Shown here piece by piece: positions 9,692 through 19,101 of a DNA stretch of 64,000 nucleotides. The notes beneath the pieces are model-generated. The model saw nothing but the letters and a program-made list of their open reading frames with translations, did not search any database and was not told where the DNA came from. A program made the position numbers and the translations under genes. This DNA is from Candidatus Puniceispirillum sp. Lineage in GTDB: Bacteria > Pseudomonadota > Alphaproteobacteria > Puniceispirillales > Puniceispirillaceae. The stretch spans positions 407,001 through 471,000 of the forward strand of contig JAOEUK010000001.1 of NCBI GenBank assembly GCA_028382965.1, in the 5' to 3' direction. How positions within the stretch are numbered: the stretch's first letter is position 1; every line of letters begins with the position of its first letter.

Positions 9692-10084
9692 TAAAGTTTC
9701 TCCTTAGGCTAAAATGTCAATTTGAACAGGTTGTGTAGTATTTTTTGTGCACTGTGCTACTTCTGTAGCTTGAGAAGTATTTGTGAGCGTTAGAAAATGG
9801 GTCCTTGGTGTTACTGTGGCTGTGATTGACGCCATATTGGTTAAGGGGCTGCTGTAAGCGCGAGCTCTTCCCGTAAGTTGCCGCATGCCAAAATTGTCGC
9901 GCTGGTATAGCTTGTGTAATACTGCGGTTTTTAACTTTAAATTTCATTCGCTTAGGTTCTGACGAACCTTGGCAGACTATGTTTTTCTTTTTCATTGCGA
10001 CTGCTATTTGTTGTAACATAAACAGATGATACTAAGAACTATTATTATTATCACCGGTCTAGCAGACGCAAAATTAAAAATCAA

Positions 10085-10099
10085 TGATAATTATTCCTA
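10085..10099. promoter_or_regulatory. fur: Candidate Fur-type box 1 (TGATAATTATTCCTA)
   Basis: 7-1-7 pattern compared with TGATAAT-N-ATTATCA; left half exact. Confidence 0.5.
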
Positions 10100-10101
10100 G
10101 T

Positions 10102-10116
10102 TGAGAATTATTCTTA
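10102..10116. promoter_or_regulatory. fur: Candidate Fur-type box 2 (TGAGAATTATTCTTA)
   Basis: 7-1-7 near-palindrome TGAGAAT-T-ATTCTTA. Confidence 0.55.
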
Positions 10117-10153
10117 ATTTTTATTGCTTTAACAAATTGACTGTGCCATCTAT

Positions 10154-10168
10154 TAATAATGATTCTTA
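10154..10168. promoter_or_regulatory. fur: Candidate Fur-type box 3 (TAATAATGATTCTTA)
   Basis: 7-1-7 pattern TAATAAT-G-ATTCTTA, sharing the right half ATTCTTA with box 2. Confidence 0.45.
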
Positions 10169-10214
10169 ATTGCAATATAGAAAACTATGTTGCTTAGTCA
10201 TTTGGATGGAGCTA

Positions 10215-11483
10215 ATGGCAGAAAAATATAGCTTTAGAGACGATGGTAACATAGAGACTTTTTTAAGAAGAAAAGTGTTATGGGAAATACCGTACACCCA
10301 ACACTGCTCAATCATAGGAACTTGTTTATCAATTGGTGAAGCAAGGATTTTTGGTAAGAAGATCAATGTTCAATGTCCAAATCCAGAAGATTTAGACTCA
10401 ACGATACACTCAATTCTTGTTAAAGAGTGTTCCACAAAAAATCGTATTTCTACGCTGCTAACAAAGGCGCTCAATAAAAAATTTCACAACTCCATTCGTT
10501 TGTTTCGACATTGCAATGATGCTAGTGAGTTACTTGCGTTGTGGAGAGAGGCATTTTCAGTTGGAAATATTCCTGGCCCTTATTGGGCGGCGCTGAGTCA
10601 CCCACATTTGGACCATGATGCTGGGGTAAGAATATATTCAGATGTCCATATGCTATCACATCTGGTTGGTTCGTCAAATCAAGCTAATATTGTCAGGCTA
10701 ACAGAGTTGGAGATCGAATTGGCCAATGCACAATCGAAAATTAAACGGCATGTAGCCACAAATAGTGAACGGATGAGGGAAAAAGTAAATGAGATTGAGG
10801 CTCACAAAGAAAAAATAATTCTACTCAAGCGGAAAAATAAAAACCTTGAAGAACGTGTATTCGTCCGTGATGGCAATAGTAAATATGACTTGGCTTCGTC
10901 CTTTAGTAATGGTGTTCTTTTGTCCGGGAATCGAAGATTAAAAACTAATCAGGTTGGTTCTTCTGATGTGGTAAAAACTGATAACCAAAATGAGAGTTTG
11001 TTGAGGGCTGTTGATGAGCTTAGGCGCGAGAAAGCTAATCTTCATTCTTTACTACAGGATAAGGATTGCGAACTTGAACTGTTGGTTGCTGAACTTAAAG
11101 CGGTTGAGTTCATGCTTTATAACGGTCAAAACACGGAGATTGTTGGCGCAAAATCATGTGATTTGGCTGGTAAGTGTGTGCTGTATATTGGAGGGCGGCG
11201 CGGGGCTATTTGTAGGATGTGTGATGTAGTAAAGAAAATGAATGGTAATTTAGTATATCATGATGGCGGTAAGGAGGACTCGCTAGCCTCTTTACCAGGG
11301 GCTGTGTCCAGCGCAGACGCGGTTCTGTTTCCCACTAATTGTGTTAGTCACTCCAGTGCGCTGGAAGCGAAGCGTCTTTGCAAACGAATGTCAAAGCCTT
11401 ACCTGCCTGTAAGGTCATCTGGTGTTGGCTCTTTAATCAAAGGATTGGTTGAAATACAGCATCAATTTGAAACAAAGGTTTAG
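10215..11483 (+). CDS. DUF2325 domain-containing protein
   Basis: N-terminal WEIPYTQHCSIIGTCLSIGEAR, GPYWAALSHP; central coiled coil; C-terminal VLYIGGRRGAICRMCDVVKKMNGNLVYHDGG...SADAVLFPTNCVSHS, the DUF2325 pattern. ATG at 10215 with upstream GGAG preferred over TTG 10170. Confidence 0.75.
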   Translation: MAEKYSFRDDGNIETFLRRKVLWEIPYTQHCSIIGTCLSIGEARIFGKKINVQCPNPEDLDSTIHSILVKECSTKNRISTLLTKALNKKFHNSIRLFRHCNDASELLALWREAFSVGNIPGPYWAALSHPHLDHDAGVRIYSDVHMLSHLVGSSNQANIVRLTELEIELANAQSKIKRHVATNSERMREKVNEIEAHKEKIILLKRKNKNLEERVFVRDGNSKYDLASSFSNGVLLSGNRRLKTNQVGSSDVVKTDNQNESLLRAVDELRREKANLHSLLQDKDCELELLVAELKAVEFMLYNGQNTEIVGAKSCDLAGKCVLYIGGRRGAICRMCDVVKKMNGNLVYHDGGKEDSLASLPGAVSSADAVLFPTNCVSHSSALEAKRLCKRMSKPYLPVRSSGVGSLIKGLVEIQHQFETKV

Positions 11484-11508
11484 TCTGGGTTTCTTATTCG
11501 GAATTATT

Positions 11509-11937
11509 TCAATAAACTTTTATCTGTATGCAGCGGCAAGCAACATTCCCGTGTTTTTTACCATATACTTCAAGTTTATGTCCAGTTAGCTCAAAGCCCA
11601 TCTCATCGGCTATATTGGTCAGGAGTGATTGAAGTTTTTCGCTCTGAAATTCGTGGATTTGACCGTTTTCAATGTCGACGAGATGCTCGTGGTCATCTCT
11701 AGCAATTTCATAATGGGATCGGCCATCGCCAACTGTTACCTTCTGAATTAAACCAGCTCTCTCAAAAATACCGAGTGTTCGGTATATTGTAGCGATCGAA
11801 ATTGTGGAATCAATCGCGTGCGACCTGCGGTATACTTCGTCAGCATCTGGGTGATCCAATGATTGTTCAAGAGTGTTAGCAATCAAAACTCTTTGGCTTG
11901 TCATTCTGAGACCAGCTTCGGCACACTTTTCCAGCAT
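11509..11937 (-). CDS. fur: Fur-family transcriptional regulator
   Basis: RMTSQRVLIANTLEQ, DADEVYRRSH, TIYRTLGIFERAGLI, DDHEHLVDIENGQIHEF. Confidence 0.88.
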   Translation of the reverse strand: MLEKCAEAGLRMTSQRVLIANTLEQSLDHPDADEVYRRSHAIDSTISIATIYRTLGIFERAGLIQKVTVGDGRSHYEIARDDHEHLVDIENGQIHEFQSEKLQSLLTNIADEMGFELTGHKLEVYGKKHGNVACRCIQIKVY

Positions 11938-12180
11938 CGTTAAAACCCCTTTTCTCGTATTTTAGTTTAGATTTTAATTTTGATTTTGTTAAGGGGTTAT
12001 CATCGTTGTGGTGAAAACTTCTTTAAAAACCCCTGATTTTAGATAGTTACTATAGGATTTTTGGTTTTGGAGTCTGTTTTATATTTGTATTTTTAGCAAT
12101 TTTGGATCTAGAATCTCTACACGAAGTTTTTCTGATTCTGATAAACACCTATTAGGCATGTGAATGGAGATGTATCAAAG

Positions 12181-13602
12181 ATGCAAAACGAGGAGCAAAT
12201 ATGGCGTTTAGTTGATGCCAAAAAGACAGATTATATAGCTCTTTCTGACAGAATTTTTGGAATGCCAGAAACACTCTATAATGAATTTGCGTCAGTCGCT
12301 GAACATGTGGCGGTATTGAAGACTGAGGGCTTCCGCGTTACTGAAGGAATTTGTGGAATGCCTACGGCAGTCATGGGTGAGGCAGGAAGTGAGGGGCCGG
12401 TCATTGCCATACTTGGTGAATTTGATGCTTTGCCGCAATTGAGCCAAGCCCCGGGCATAGCGGAACCAAGCCCAATTGAGGCTGGTGGAAATGGTCATGG
12501 TTGTGGCCACAACTTGCTGGGTGCAGCCTCGCTCTTGGCGGCAACCGCTGTAAAAGATTGGCTTTCCGAAAACGGGATTGTGGCCAGGGTGAGATATTAT
12601 GGCTGCCCAGCTGAGGAAGGGGGCGCTGCCAAAGCTTATATGGCACGTGACGGTCTCTTTGATGATGTTGACGCTGCTATCTCTTGGCATCCGTCTACTT
12701 TTAATGCTGTTCAGCATGGCCATTCTCTTGCTAATTCCCGGATTGATTTTACCTTTCATGGTAAAGCTGCACATGCTGCTGCTGCTCCACAGCTTGGCCG
12801 AAGTGCACTTGATGCATGTGAATTGATGAATATCGGGGTGAATTACATGCGCGAACATATGCCAGACTCGGCGCGTGTCCATTATGCTTATCTCGATGCA
12901 GGTGGAGTTGCACCAAATGTTGTGCAGGCGAAAGCAACGGTCAGGCAATTAGTGCGTGCTGATGACATGGCGACCTTACGTGATTTGGTCGAGCGTGTGC
13001 GGAGCATTGGTAATGGTGCCGCGATGATGACAGGCACCACAGTTGAAACTAAAGTTTATTCTGGTGTTTCAAATTTAGTGGGCAATCTTCCACTTGAAGA
13101 GACAATGCAACGTGAGTTTGACAAGCTTGGCCCAGTTCCTTTTGACGACGATGATAACGGTCTAGCTAATGAAATTAGAAAGACACTTACCAAAGATGAT
13201 ATTGCAGCAAGTTTTCAAAGGGTTGGCCTTGAAACACCAGAGGATTTAGCACTTTGCAACTTTGTTGCGCCGCTCGACCGGGTAAATAGTGGTGGTGAGG
13301 GATCAACAGATGTTGGGGACGTTAGCTGGGTTGTTCCAACCGTTCAGGCACGAGTCGCTACTTGTGCAGTTGGCACGCCGTTTCATACTTGGCAAACTGT
13401 TGCACAGGGTAAAGCCCCTGCTGCTCATAAGGGTATGGTTCATGCCGCCAAAGTTATGGCAGCAACAGCAAGCTCTTTGATACAATCACCGGAAACGTTA
13501 AAGGCTGCGCGAGCTGTTCATGAAGAAAGGCAAATTAAAACACCTTATCAATGCCCAATCCCCGCTGAAGTGTCGCCTCCAATTATTATCAAATCAAAAT
13601 AG
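12181..13602 (+). CDS. M20 family amidohydrolase (AbgB-like, aminobenzoyl-glutamate utilisation type)
   Basis: GHGCGHNLLGAASL, GCPAEEGGAAK, GKAAHAAAAP; ATG at 12181. Confidence 0.82.
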   Translation: MQNEEQIWRLVDAKKTDYIALSDRIFGMPETLYNEFASVAEHVAVLKTEGFRVTEGICGMPTAVMGEAGSEGPVIAILGEFDALPQLSQAPGIAEPSPIEAGGNGHGCGHNLLGAASLLAATAVKDWLSENGIVARVRYYGCPAEEGGAAKAYMARDGLFDDVDAAISWHPSTFNAVQHGHSLANSRIDFTFHGKAAHAAAAPQLGRSALDACELMNIGVNYMREHMPDSARVHYAYLDAGGVAPNVVQAKATVRQLVRADDMATLRDLVERVRSIGNGAAMMTGTTVETKVYSGVSNLVGNLPLEETMQREFDKLGPVPFDDDDNGLANEIRKTLTKDDIAASFQRVGLETPEDLALCNFVAPLDRVNSGGEGSTDVGDVSWVVPTVQARVATCAVGTPFHTWQTVAQGKAPAAHKGMVHAAKVMAATASSLIQSPETLKAARAVHEERQIKTPYQCPIPAEVSPPIIIKSK

Positions 13603-13636
13603 AAAAAGTGATTTAAGTTGAAGTTAAGGGATAAAT

Positions 13637-14830
13637 TTAAGCTAGCTTGGATTCGGCAAGTTGCACCCAAAAACTAGATCCAATGGGCAGCAGATCATCG
13701 TTAAAGTCAAAATGTGGACTATGCAAATTTTCAGAGTCCATGCCAGCTCCAAGCCAAATATAGGCTCCTGGTTTTTGCTGCAGCATAAAAGAGAAATCTT
13801 CGGCACCCATTACAGGGTTCATCTCAGTTTCTAGTGCGTCGGGCCCAAGCATGTCAGTTATAACTGCACGCGCGTACAAAGCATCTTCCTCATGGTTCAA
13901 CGTTGGTGGGTATCCAGGCCGCAGTTCCATTGAAACATCACACCCCAATGTTGCTGCTGCATTTTGTGCAACTGTTTCAATTTCACGGATCAGTCGTTCT
14001 CGCGTTTGTGCTTTCATTGTTCTCACCGTACCACCAATCGTGGCACTTGCAGGTATCACGTTGTAGGCACTTCCCGCTTCCAATTTTGTTAGGGAAATTA
14101 CAGCATGATCAAATGGATCAAGCTGTCGTGAAATTAATGTTTGTAATGCAACTACACACATTCCTGTTGCGGCAATAGGATCACGTGTTAAGTGTGGCAT
14201 GGCTGCATGCCCGCCCTTGCCATTGACCGTTAGGATAAAAATATCGGCCCCTGCCATTGCTGGCCCACAGTGGGCAACGGCACGTCCAACTTCAAGCCCA
14301 GGCCAATTATGCATACCCCAAACTGAGTCCATGTGGAATTTTTCAAAAAGCCCATCATTAATCATTGAACGCGCACCGGCATTTCCACCTTCTTCAGCCG
14401 GCTGAAAAATACAATAGACAGTGCCGTTAAAATTGCGCGTTTGCGCTAAGTAGCGTGCCGCCCCCAATAGCATGGTGGTATGACCGTCATGCCCACAGGC
14501 ATGCATTCGATTATCGCGTTTTGATGCATAGGGAAGGTTAGTTTCTTCTGGCATGGGTAAAGCATCCATATCAGCTCGAAGGCCAATAGCCTTTCCACTT
14601 TGTAGGTCGCCTTGATTTCCTTCAATAACTCCGACTAATCCAGTGCCCCCAAAGTTCCGATGCACTTTAACGCCAAAGCTTTCCAATTTTCCTGCAACAA
14701 AGTTGGATGTGTCTTCTTCCTCATAGGCTATCTCAGGATTCTGATGCAAATGCTGGCGCCATGACGTCAACTCTTCATGTGCAGCATACAACCCCTCAAC
14801 TATTTTCATACCCTTTTCTCCTTGATTCAA
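13637..14830 (-). CDS. M20D amidohydrolase (hippurate hydrolase-like)
   Basis: RADMDALPMPE, HACGHDGHTTMLLGAA, QPAEEGGNAGARSMI, MGAEDFSFML. Confidence 0.88.
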   Translation of the reverse strand: MNQGEKGMKIVEGLYAAHEELTSWRQHLHQNPEIAYEEEDTSNFVAGKLESFGVKVHRNFGGTGLVGVIEGNQGDLQSGKAIGLRADMDALPMPEETNLPYASKRDNRMHACGHDGHTTMLLGAARYLAQTRNFNGTVYCIFQPAEEGGNAGARSMINDGLFEKFHMDSVWGMHNWPGLEVGRAVAHCGPAMAGADIFILTVNGKGGHAAMPHLTRDPIAATGMCVVALQTLISRQLDPFDHAVISLTKLEAGSAYNVIPASATIGGTVRTMKAQTRERLIREIETVAQNAAATLGCDVSMELRPGYPPTLNHEEDALYARAVITDMLGPDALETEMNPVMGAEDFSFMLQQKPGAYIWLGAGMDSENLHSPHFDFNDDLLPIGSSFWVQLAESKLA

Positions 14831-14932
14831 TTTCTGTGGAGGACAAATTTAAGTAAAGTCTAACTCGACATTATCAAGGATAAAAGGCTACGCTCTTTAT
14901 TGTCCTAGTAAAACAAAAGATGATTACTTTAT

Positions 14933-16213
14933 ATGAATAATACTATAGCCCTAAGCCAAACCACGCGCATTACAGATACGATTAACCAGCTGGCAACTTT
15001 TACTGAGCCTGAACGCCCTCATACACGTCTTGTATTCAGTTCTGAGTTTGAGCAGGCGCGGCTTTGGTTAAGAGAGACTTTTGTTGCTGCTGGTCTTAGC
15101 TGCCATGTTGATGCAGGAGGGAACCTAGTTGGCGTACTAAAAGCCAGAACAGATGAACCTTGCCCAGATAAAGTGCTCCTTGGATCGCATATTGACACTG
15201 TTCCAGCTGGTGGACGCTTTGATGGGATTGCCGGTGTTGCTGCCGCTTTGGAGGTGGTGCATTATTTAAATACGAATGAAATAAAGTTACCATTTGATTT
15301 AGAAATTGTTGATTACCTTGGTGAAGAATTAAATGTCTGGGGTACATCTTGCCTTGGCAGTCGTCACATGGCTGGGCTAATAACATCAGAAATGCTTGAG
15401 AGAGTTGACCCCGATGGCCGTAAACTGGGCACAGAAATTGCTCGAATAGGTGGCAGTGGTGGGACAAGTGAGGAGCCTCGTTCTGATGCTAGTCAAATCA
15501 TAGCCTGTCTTGAACTTCATATTGAGCAGGCAAAATCTTTAGAAAAGCAAAATCTCGATGTAGGTATTGTAACATCTATTCCAGGAATTTATCGATACAG
15601 CATCTCAATCACTGGCCAGGCGGGTCACAGTGGTACAACAACTATGACTGAACGGCGTGATGCGCTTGTTGCTGCTGCTGACATTATTCAAGGTGTAAGT
15701 GCAATCGCTAATCAAATTGCGGGTGCTGATAATCAGCATTTTGCCGCTACTATAGGTAAAATCGACGTTTTCCCAAATGGAGCGGCTATAGTGCCTGGCC
15801 AAGTAGAGGCCACACTTGATTTACGTGCGGCAAGTGATCACTCTCGTTTAAATTTTTTTGCTGAATTTGAAAATTTATGTACGCAAGCTTCTAAAAGTCG
15901 GAACTGCGAAATCAATATCAAGCAATTGGCTGCAGCTGCGGCTGCGCCAATGAATGATGAGTTAATGAAACTATTGGCGACTGCGGCGGTGAAAACTGGA
16001 GTGTCTTCAACCAAAATATCAGGCGGTGCTGGTCATGATACGGCACATTTGTCTAGATTTGCGCCAGCGGGAATGATTTTTATTCCTTGCCGTGATGGGC
16101 TGAGCCACTGTCCAGAAGAGTTCACTACTTCTGAGGCAATTGCTAAAGGTTCATTAGTTCTCATTGGCTGCGTTTTGGAACTTGCCAGAAGAACGTCGTT
16201 AACTAGAGCTTAG
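14933..16213 (+). CDS. Zn-dependent hydrolase, N-carbamoylase/allantoate amidohydrolase (HyuC-like) family
   Basis: GSHIDTVPAGGRFDGIAGV, HIEQAKSLEKQN, SGGAGHDTAHLSR. Confidence 0.85.
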   Translation: MNNTIALSQTTRITDTINQLATFTEPERPHTRLVFSSEFEQARLWLRETFVAAGLSCHVDAGGNLVGVLKARTDEPCPDKVLLGSHIDTVPAGGRFDGIAGVAAALEVVHYLNTNEIKLPFDLEIVDYLGEELNVWGTSCLGSRHMAGLITSEMLERVDPDGRKLGTEIARIGGSGGTSEEPRSDASQIIACLELHIEQAKSLEKQNLDVGIVTSIPGIYRYSISITGQAGHSGTTTMTERRDALVAAADIIQGVSAIANQIAGADNQHFAATIGKIDVFPNGAAIVPGQVEATLDLRAASDHSRLNFFAEFENLCTQASKSRNCEINIKQLAAAAAAPMNDELMKLLATAAVKTGVSSTKISGGAGHDTAHLSRFAPAGMIFIPCRDGLSHCPEEFTTSEAIAKGSLVLIGCVLELARRTSLTRA

Positions 16214-16223
16214 GTTGATTTTT

Positions 16224-17207
16224 TTAGGCTCTGTCATTTAGATGGCAAGCCGAGAAATGTGCTGGTGCAATTTCTATTAATATTGGTTTTTCAACCCTGC
16301 AGCGCTCTTCCGCAAACCTACATCTTGGATGGAAGTGGCAGCCTGGTGGTGGATCAAGTGGAGATGGAATCTCCCCCTTAATGGGCTCATACTTACGCTT
16401 GCCAATTTCAAGCCTTGGGACTCCGGCAAGCAAAGCATTTGTATAAGGATGATTTGGATTTTTTAAGAAATCTTGAATTGGAGCGGTCTCAACAATGCGT
16501 CCAAGATACATTACGATTACACGGTCTGCAATGTGTTCAACAACTCCAATGTCATGGCTAATGAAGAGATATGTTAAGTCAAATTTATCTTTCAAATCAA
16601 CAAAGAGGTTTATAATTTGTGCTTGTATTGACACATCAAGAGCGGCAATTGATTCATCACAAACTAAAAAATCTGGCGATACGGCAAGTGCTCTTGCAAT
16701 GCCAACACGTTGTCGCTGACCACCAGAAAATTGATGGGGATATCGCTGTAAGGTGTCAGGATCAAGACCAACTCTTTGAAGCATGTCTTCAGCATATGTT
16801 TGCTTTTCGGCTTGATCTATAAGTTTGTGATAAATTGGAGCTTCAGTAATAATATCTATTACACGTTTTCGCGGATTTAGTGATGAAAAGGGATCTTGAA
16901 AAATCATTTGTGTAAGAAGGGCTGGCGGGATCTTAGATGTTTTTGATTCATCTAATTCAAATTTTAGATGTCCAGAAGTAGGAGGTAAAATGCCTGCGAT
17001 CATTCTACCAAGTGTTGATTTGCCGCACCCAGACTCACCAACAACACCAACAATTTCACCTTTGAAAATTGAAAAGGACACATCATCTACAGCATGTACA
17101 ATCTCTTCTCTATAATTTTGCCCCAGTTTATTTAAGGCTTTTGCCACAAGGTCGAGTGGCTTAACAAAATCTTTAGAGAGGTTTTCCACCTTTAGTATTG
17201 GCTTCAT
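16224..17207 (-). CDS. Oligopeptide/dipeptide ABC transporter ATP-binding protein (OppF/DppF-like)
   Basis: GESGCGKSTLGR, FSGGQRQRVGIARAL, C-terminal oligopeptide motif CHFHPRC. Confidence 0.88.
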   Translation of the reverse strand: MKPILKVENLSKDFVKPLDLVAKALNKLGQNYREEIVHAVDDVSFSIFKGEIVGVVGESGCGKSTLGRMIAGILPPTSGHLKFELDESKTSKIPPALLTQMIFQDPFSSLNPRKRVIDIITEAPIYHKLIDQAEKQTYAEDMLQRVGLDPDTLQRYPHQFSGGQRQRVGIARALAVSPDFLVCDESIAALDVSIQAQIINLFVDLKDKFDLTYLFISHDIGVVEHIADRVIVMYLGRIVETAPIQDFLKNPNHPYTNALLAGVPRLEIGKRKYEPIKGEIPSPLDPPPGCHFHPRCRFAEERCRVEKPILIEIAPAHFSACHLNDRA

Positions 17208-18196
17208 ACCTTATATTCCTCTGGAAGGTTAATACAGCGAACCTGTCTACCGTCAGCCAAGTGCATGATATCTGGCTGTTTTGTTAAACAAGTATCATTG
17301 ACGCGCCTACAGCGATTTTGAAAAGCGCATCCATTTGGCAGGTTTAGCATAGATGGAACCATACCATCTATTTGTTGTAGTGGTTTGCCACGTTGATTTT
17401 GACTTGGAACACTTCCCATTAATCCACGTGTGTAGGGATGCATTGGGTTTAAAATTGTAGATTCAATTGATCCCTGCTCCACCACTCGGCCAGCATACAT
17501 CACGCAAATCCTGTCAGCTATTCCAGAAACCACAGCTAAATCGTGAGTTATCCAGAGCAATGCTGTCTTAGTCTCCTGACACAACTTTTGCATCTCGCTG
17601 ATTACCTGTCCCTGAATGGTAACATCCAACGCTGTTGTAGGCTCATCAGCAATAATTAGATCAGGACGATTTAACATAGCTATAGCGATTGAAACACGTT
17701 GACGCATTCCACCGGAAAACTGATGAGGATAGGCACGCAGGCGCTCATCTGCTGATGAAATTCCAACAAGTCCTAGTGCATCTCGTGCACGAATACGTGC
17801 ATCTTCATGGGCGATGCTATCGTCGTGGGCTTGGATAGCCTCTATCATTTGTGTTTCGATACGCAGCACTGGATTTAGGGTCATCATTGGATCTTGAAAA
17901 ATCATAGCAATACGATTTCCCCGATAATGCTGCATTTGCTCATTGGATAATTGATTCAGGTTTTGACCTTTGAAACTAATGTCACCACCAACAATTTTTC
18001 CTGGCGCGTCGACTAACCCTATTATAGAGAATCCAGTGATTGATTTTCCTGATCCTGACTCACCAACGAGGCCGACAATTTCACCAGCACCGATCTCAAA
18101 ACTGACGCCATCGACAGCTTTTAAAACACCTGCTTTTGTAAAAAAATGTGTTTGCAGATTGCTAATTTTAAGGATTGGATCCAAAGCTTTGCTCAC
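17204..18196 (-). CDS. Oligopeptide/dipeptide ABC transporter ATP-binding protein (OppD/DppD-like)
   Basis: GESGSGKSI, FSGGMRQRVSIAIAM, DEPTTALDVTIQ, C-terminal CAFQNRCRR. Confidence 0.9.
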   Translation of the reverse strand: MSKALDPILKISNLQTHFFTKAGVLKAVDGVSFEIGAGEIVGLVGESGSGKSITGFSIIGLVDAPGKIVGGDISFKGQNLNQLSNEQMQHYRGNRIAMIFQDPMMTLNPVLRIETQMIEAIQAHDDSIAHEDARIRARDALGLVGISSADERLRAYPHQFSGGMRQRVSIAIAMLNRPDLIIADEPTTALDVTIQGQVISEMQKLCQETKTALLWITHDLAVVSGIADRICVMYAGRVVEQGSIESTILNPMHPYTRGLMGSVPSQNQRGKPLQQIDGMVPSMLNLPNGCAFQNRCRRVNDTCLTKQPDIMHLADGRQVRCINLPEEYKV

Positions 18197-19101
18197 TTTT
18201 GCAGTCTTGGGTTAAACATGTCTCGTAATTGATCCCCAACTAGATTAATCGAAACAATGGTAATAAGCAGTGCTACTCCAGGAAAAATGCTGATCCAAAA
18301 GTCACCAGAATACATGTAGTCAAAGCCATTTCCAATCAGCAAGCCAAGTGATGGCTCTGTTATTGGAAGTCCCAAACCCAAAAAGCTTAAAGTCGCTTCA
18401 AGAGAAATTGCATGTGCAGTTTGAAGCGTTCCAACAACAATCAAAGGTGCCATGCAATTAGGCATAATATGGCTTAAAATAATACGTCGGTGCCCCAATG
18501 CAAGACAGTGTGCTGCTTCAACATACTCTTTGTTTTTCTCCACTAGTGCACTCGCCCGTGCAGCGCGAGCATAATAAGCCCACTGAACTAGAATTAGCGC
18601 TATGACAGTCTTTTCGACACCTTTGCCAAAAGCAGCTAAAATAATTAGCGCCATTAAAATAGATGGGAAGCTCAATTGGATGTCTACAATCCGCATGGAT
18701 ATGGTTTCAAATCTACCACCAAAATATGCAGCAGAAAGGCCTACTGCTGCCCCAAGTATTAGGGCAACAAATCCTGAAAGTGCCCCGACCCCTAAACTAA
18801 CGCGAAGGCCATAGATAATTGCGGATAGCATATCTCTGCCTGCACCATCTGTTCCTAATAAGTAAATATTACCTGCAAAATCTTCAGACCCTGGTGGCAA
18901 ACGACTATTCATTATGTCAACACTGGTTAAATCATATGGGTCGGATGGTGAAACCCATGGGGCAAATAGAGCAATAAAAAGAATGGTGAAAAAAATTATG
19001 AGTGCAACGACTGCAGTTGTACTTTCAGAAAAGTCGGACCAGAATTTTTTTAATCCTGATGGTGGTGTGTTGTCAGGGCTTGTATTCAAAGTCTTGTTCA
19101 T
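18193..19101 (-). CDS. Dipeptide ABC transporter permease (OppC/DppC-like)
   Basis: LLGTDGAGRDMLSAIIYGLRVSL, SFLGLGLP. Confidence 0.9.
   Translation of the reverse strand: MNKTLNTSPDNTPPSGLKKFWSDFSESTTAVVALIIFFTILFIALFAPWVSPSDPYDLTSVDIMNSRLPPGSEDFAGNIYLLGTDGAGRDMLSAIIYGLRVSLGVGALSGFVALILGAAVGLSAAYFGGRFETISMRIVDIQLSFPSILMALIILAAFGKGVEKTVIALILVQWAYYARAARASALVEKNKEYVEAAHCLALGHRRIILSHIMPNCMAPLIVVGTLQTAHAISLEATLSFLGLGLPITEPSLGLLIGNGFDYMYSGDFWISIFPGVALLITIVSINLVGDQLRDMFNPRLQK

Noticed and set aside
12292-12948. 218-aa minus-strand ORF antisense to the AbgB-like gene
   Set aside because: Low-complexity His/Cys-rich composition with no recognisable family; fully antisense to a well-supported M20 gene.
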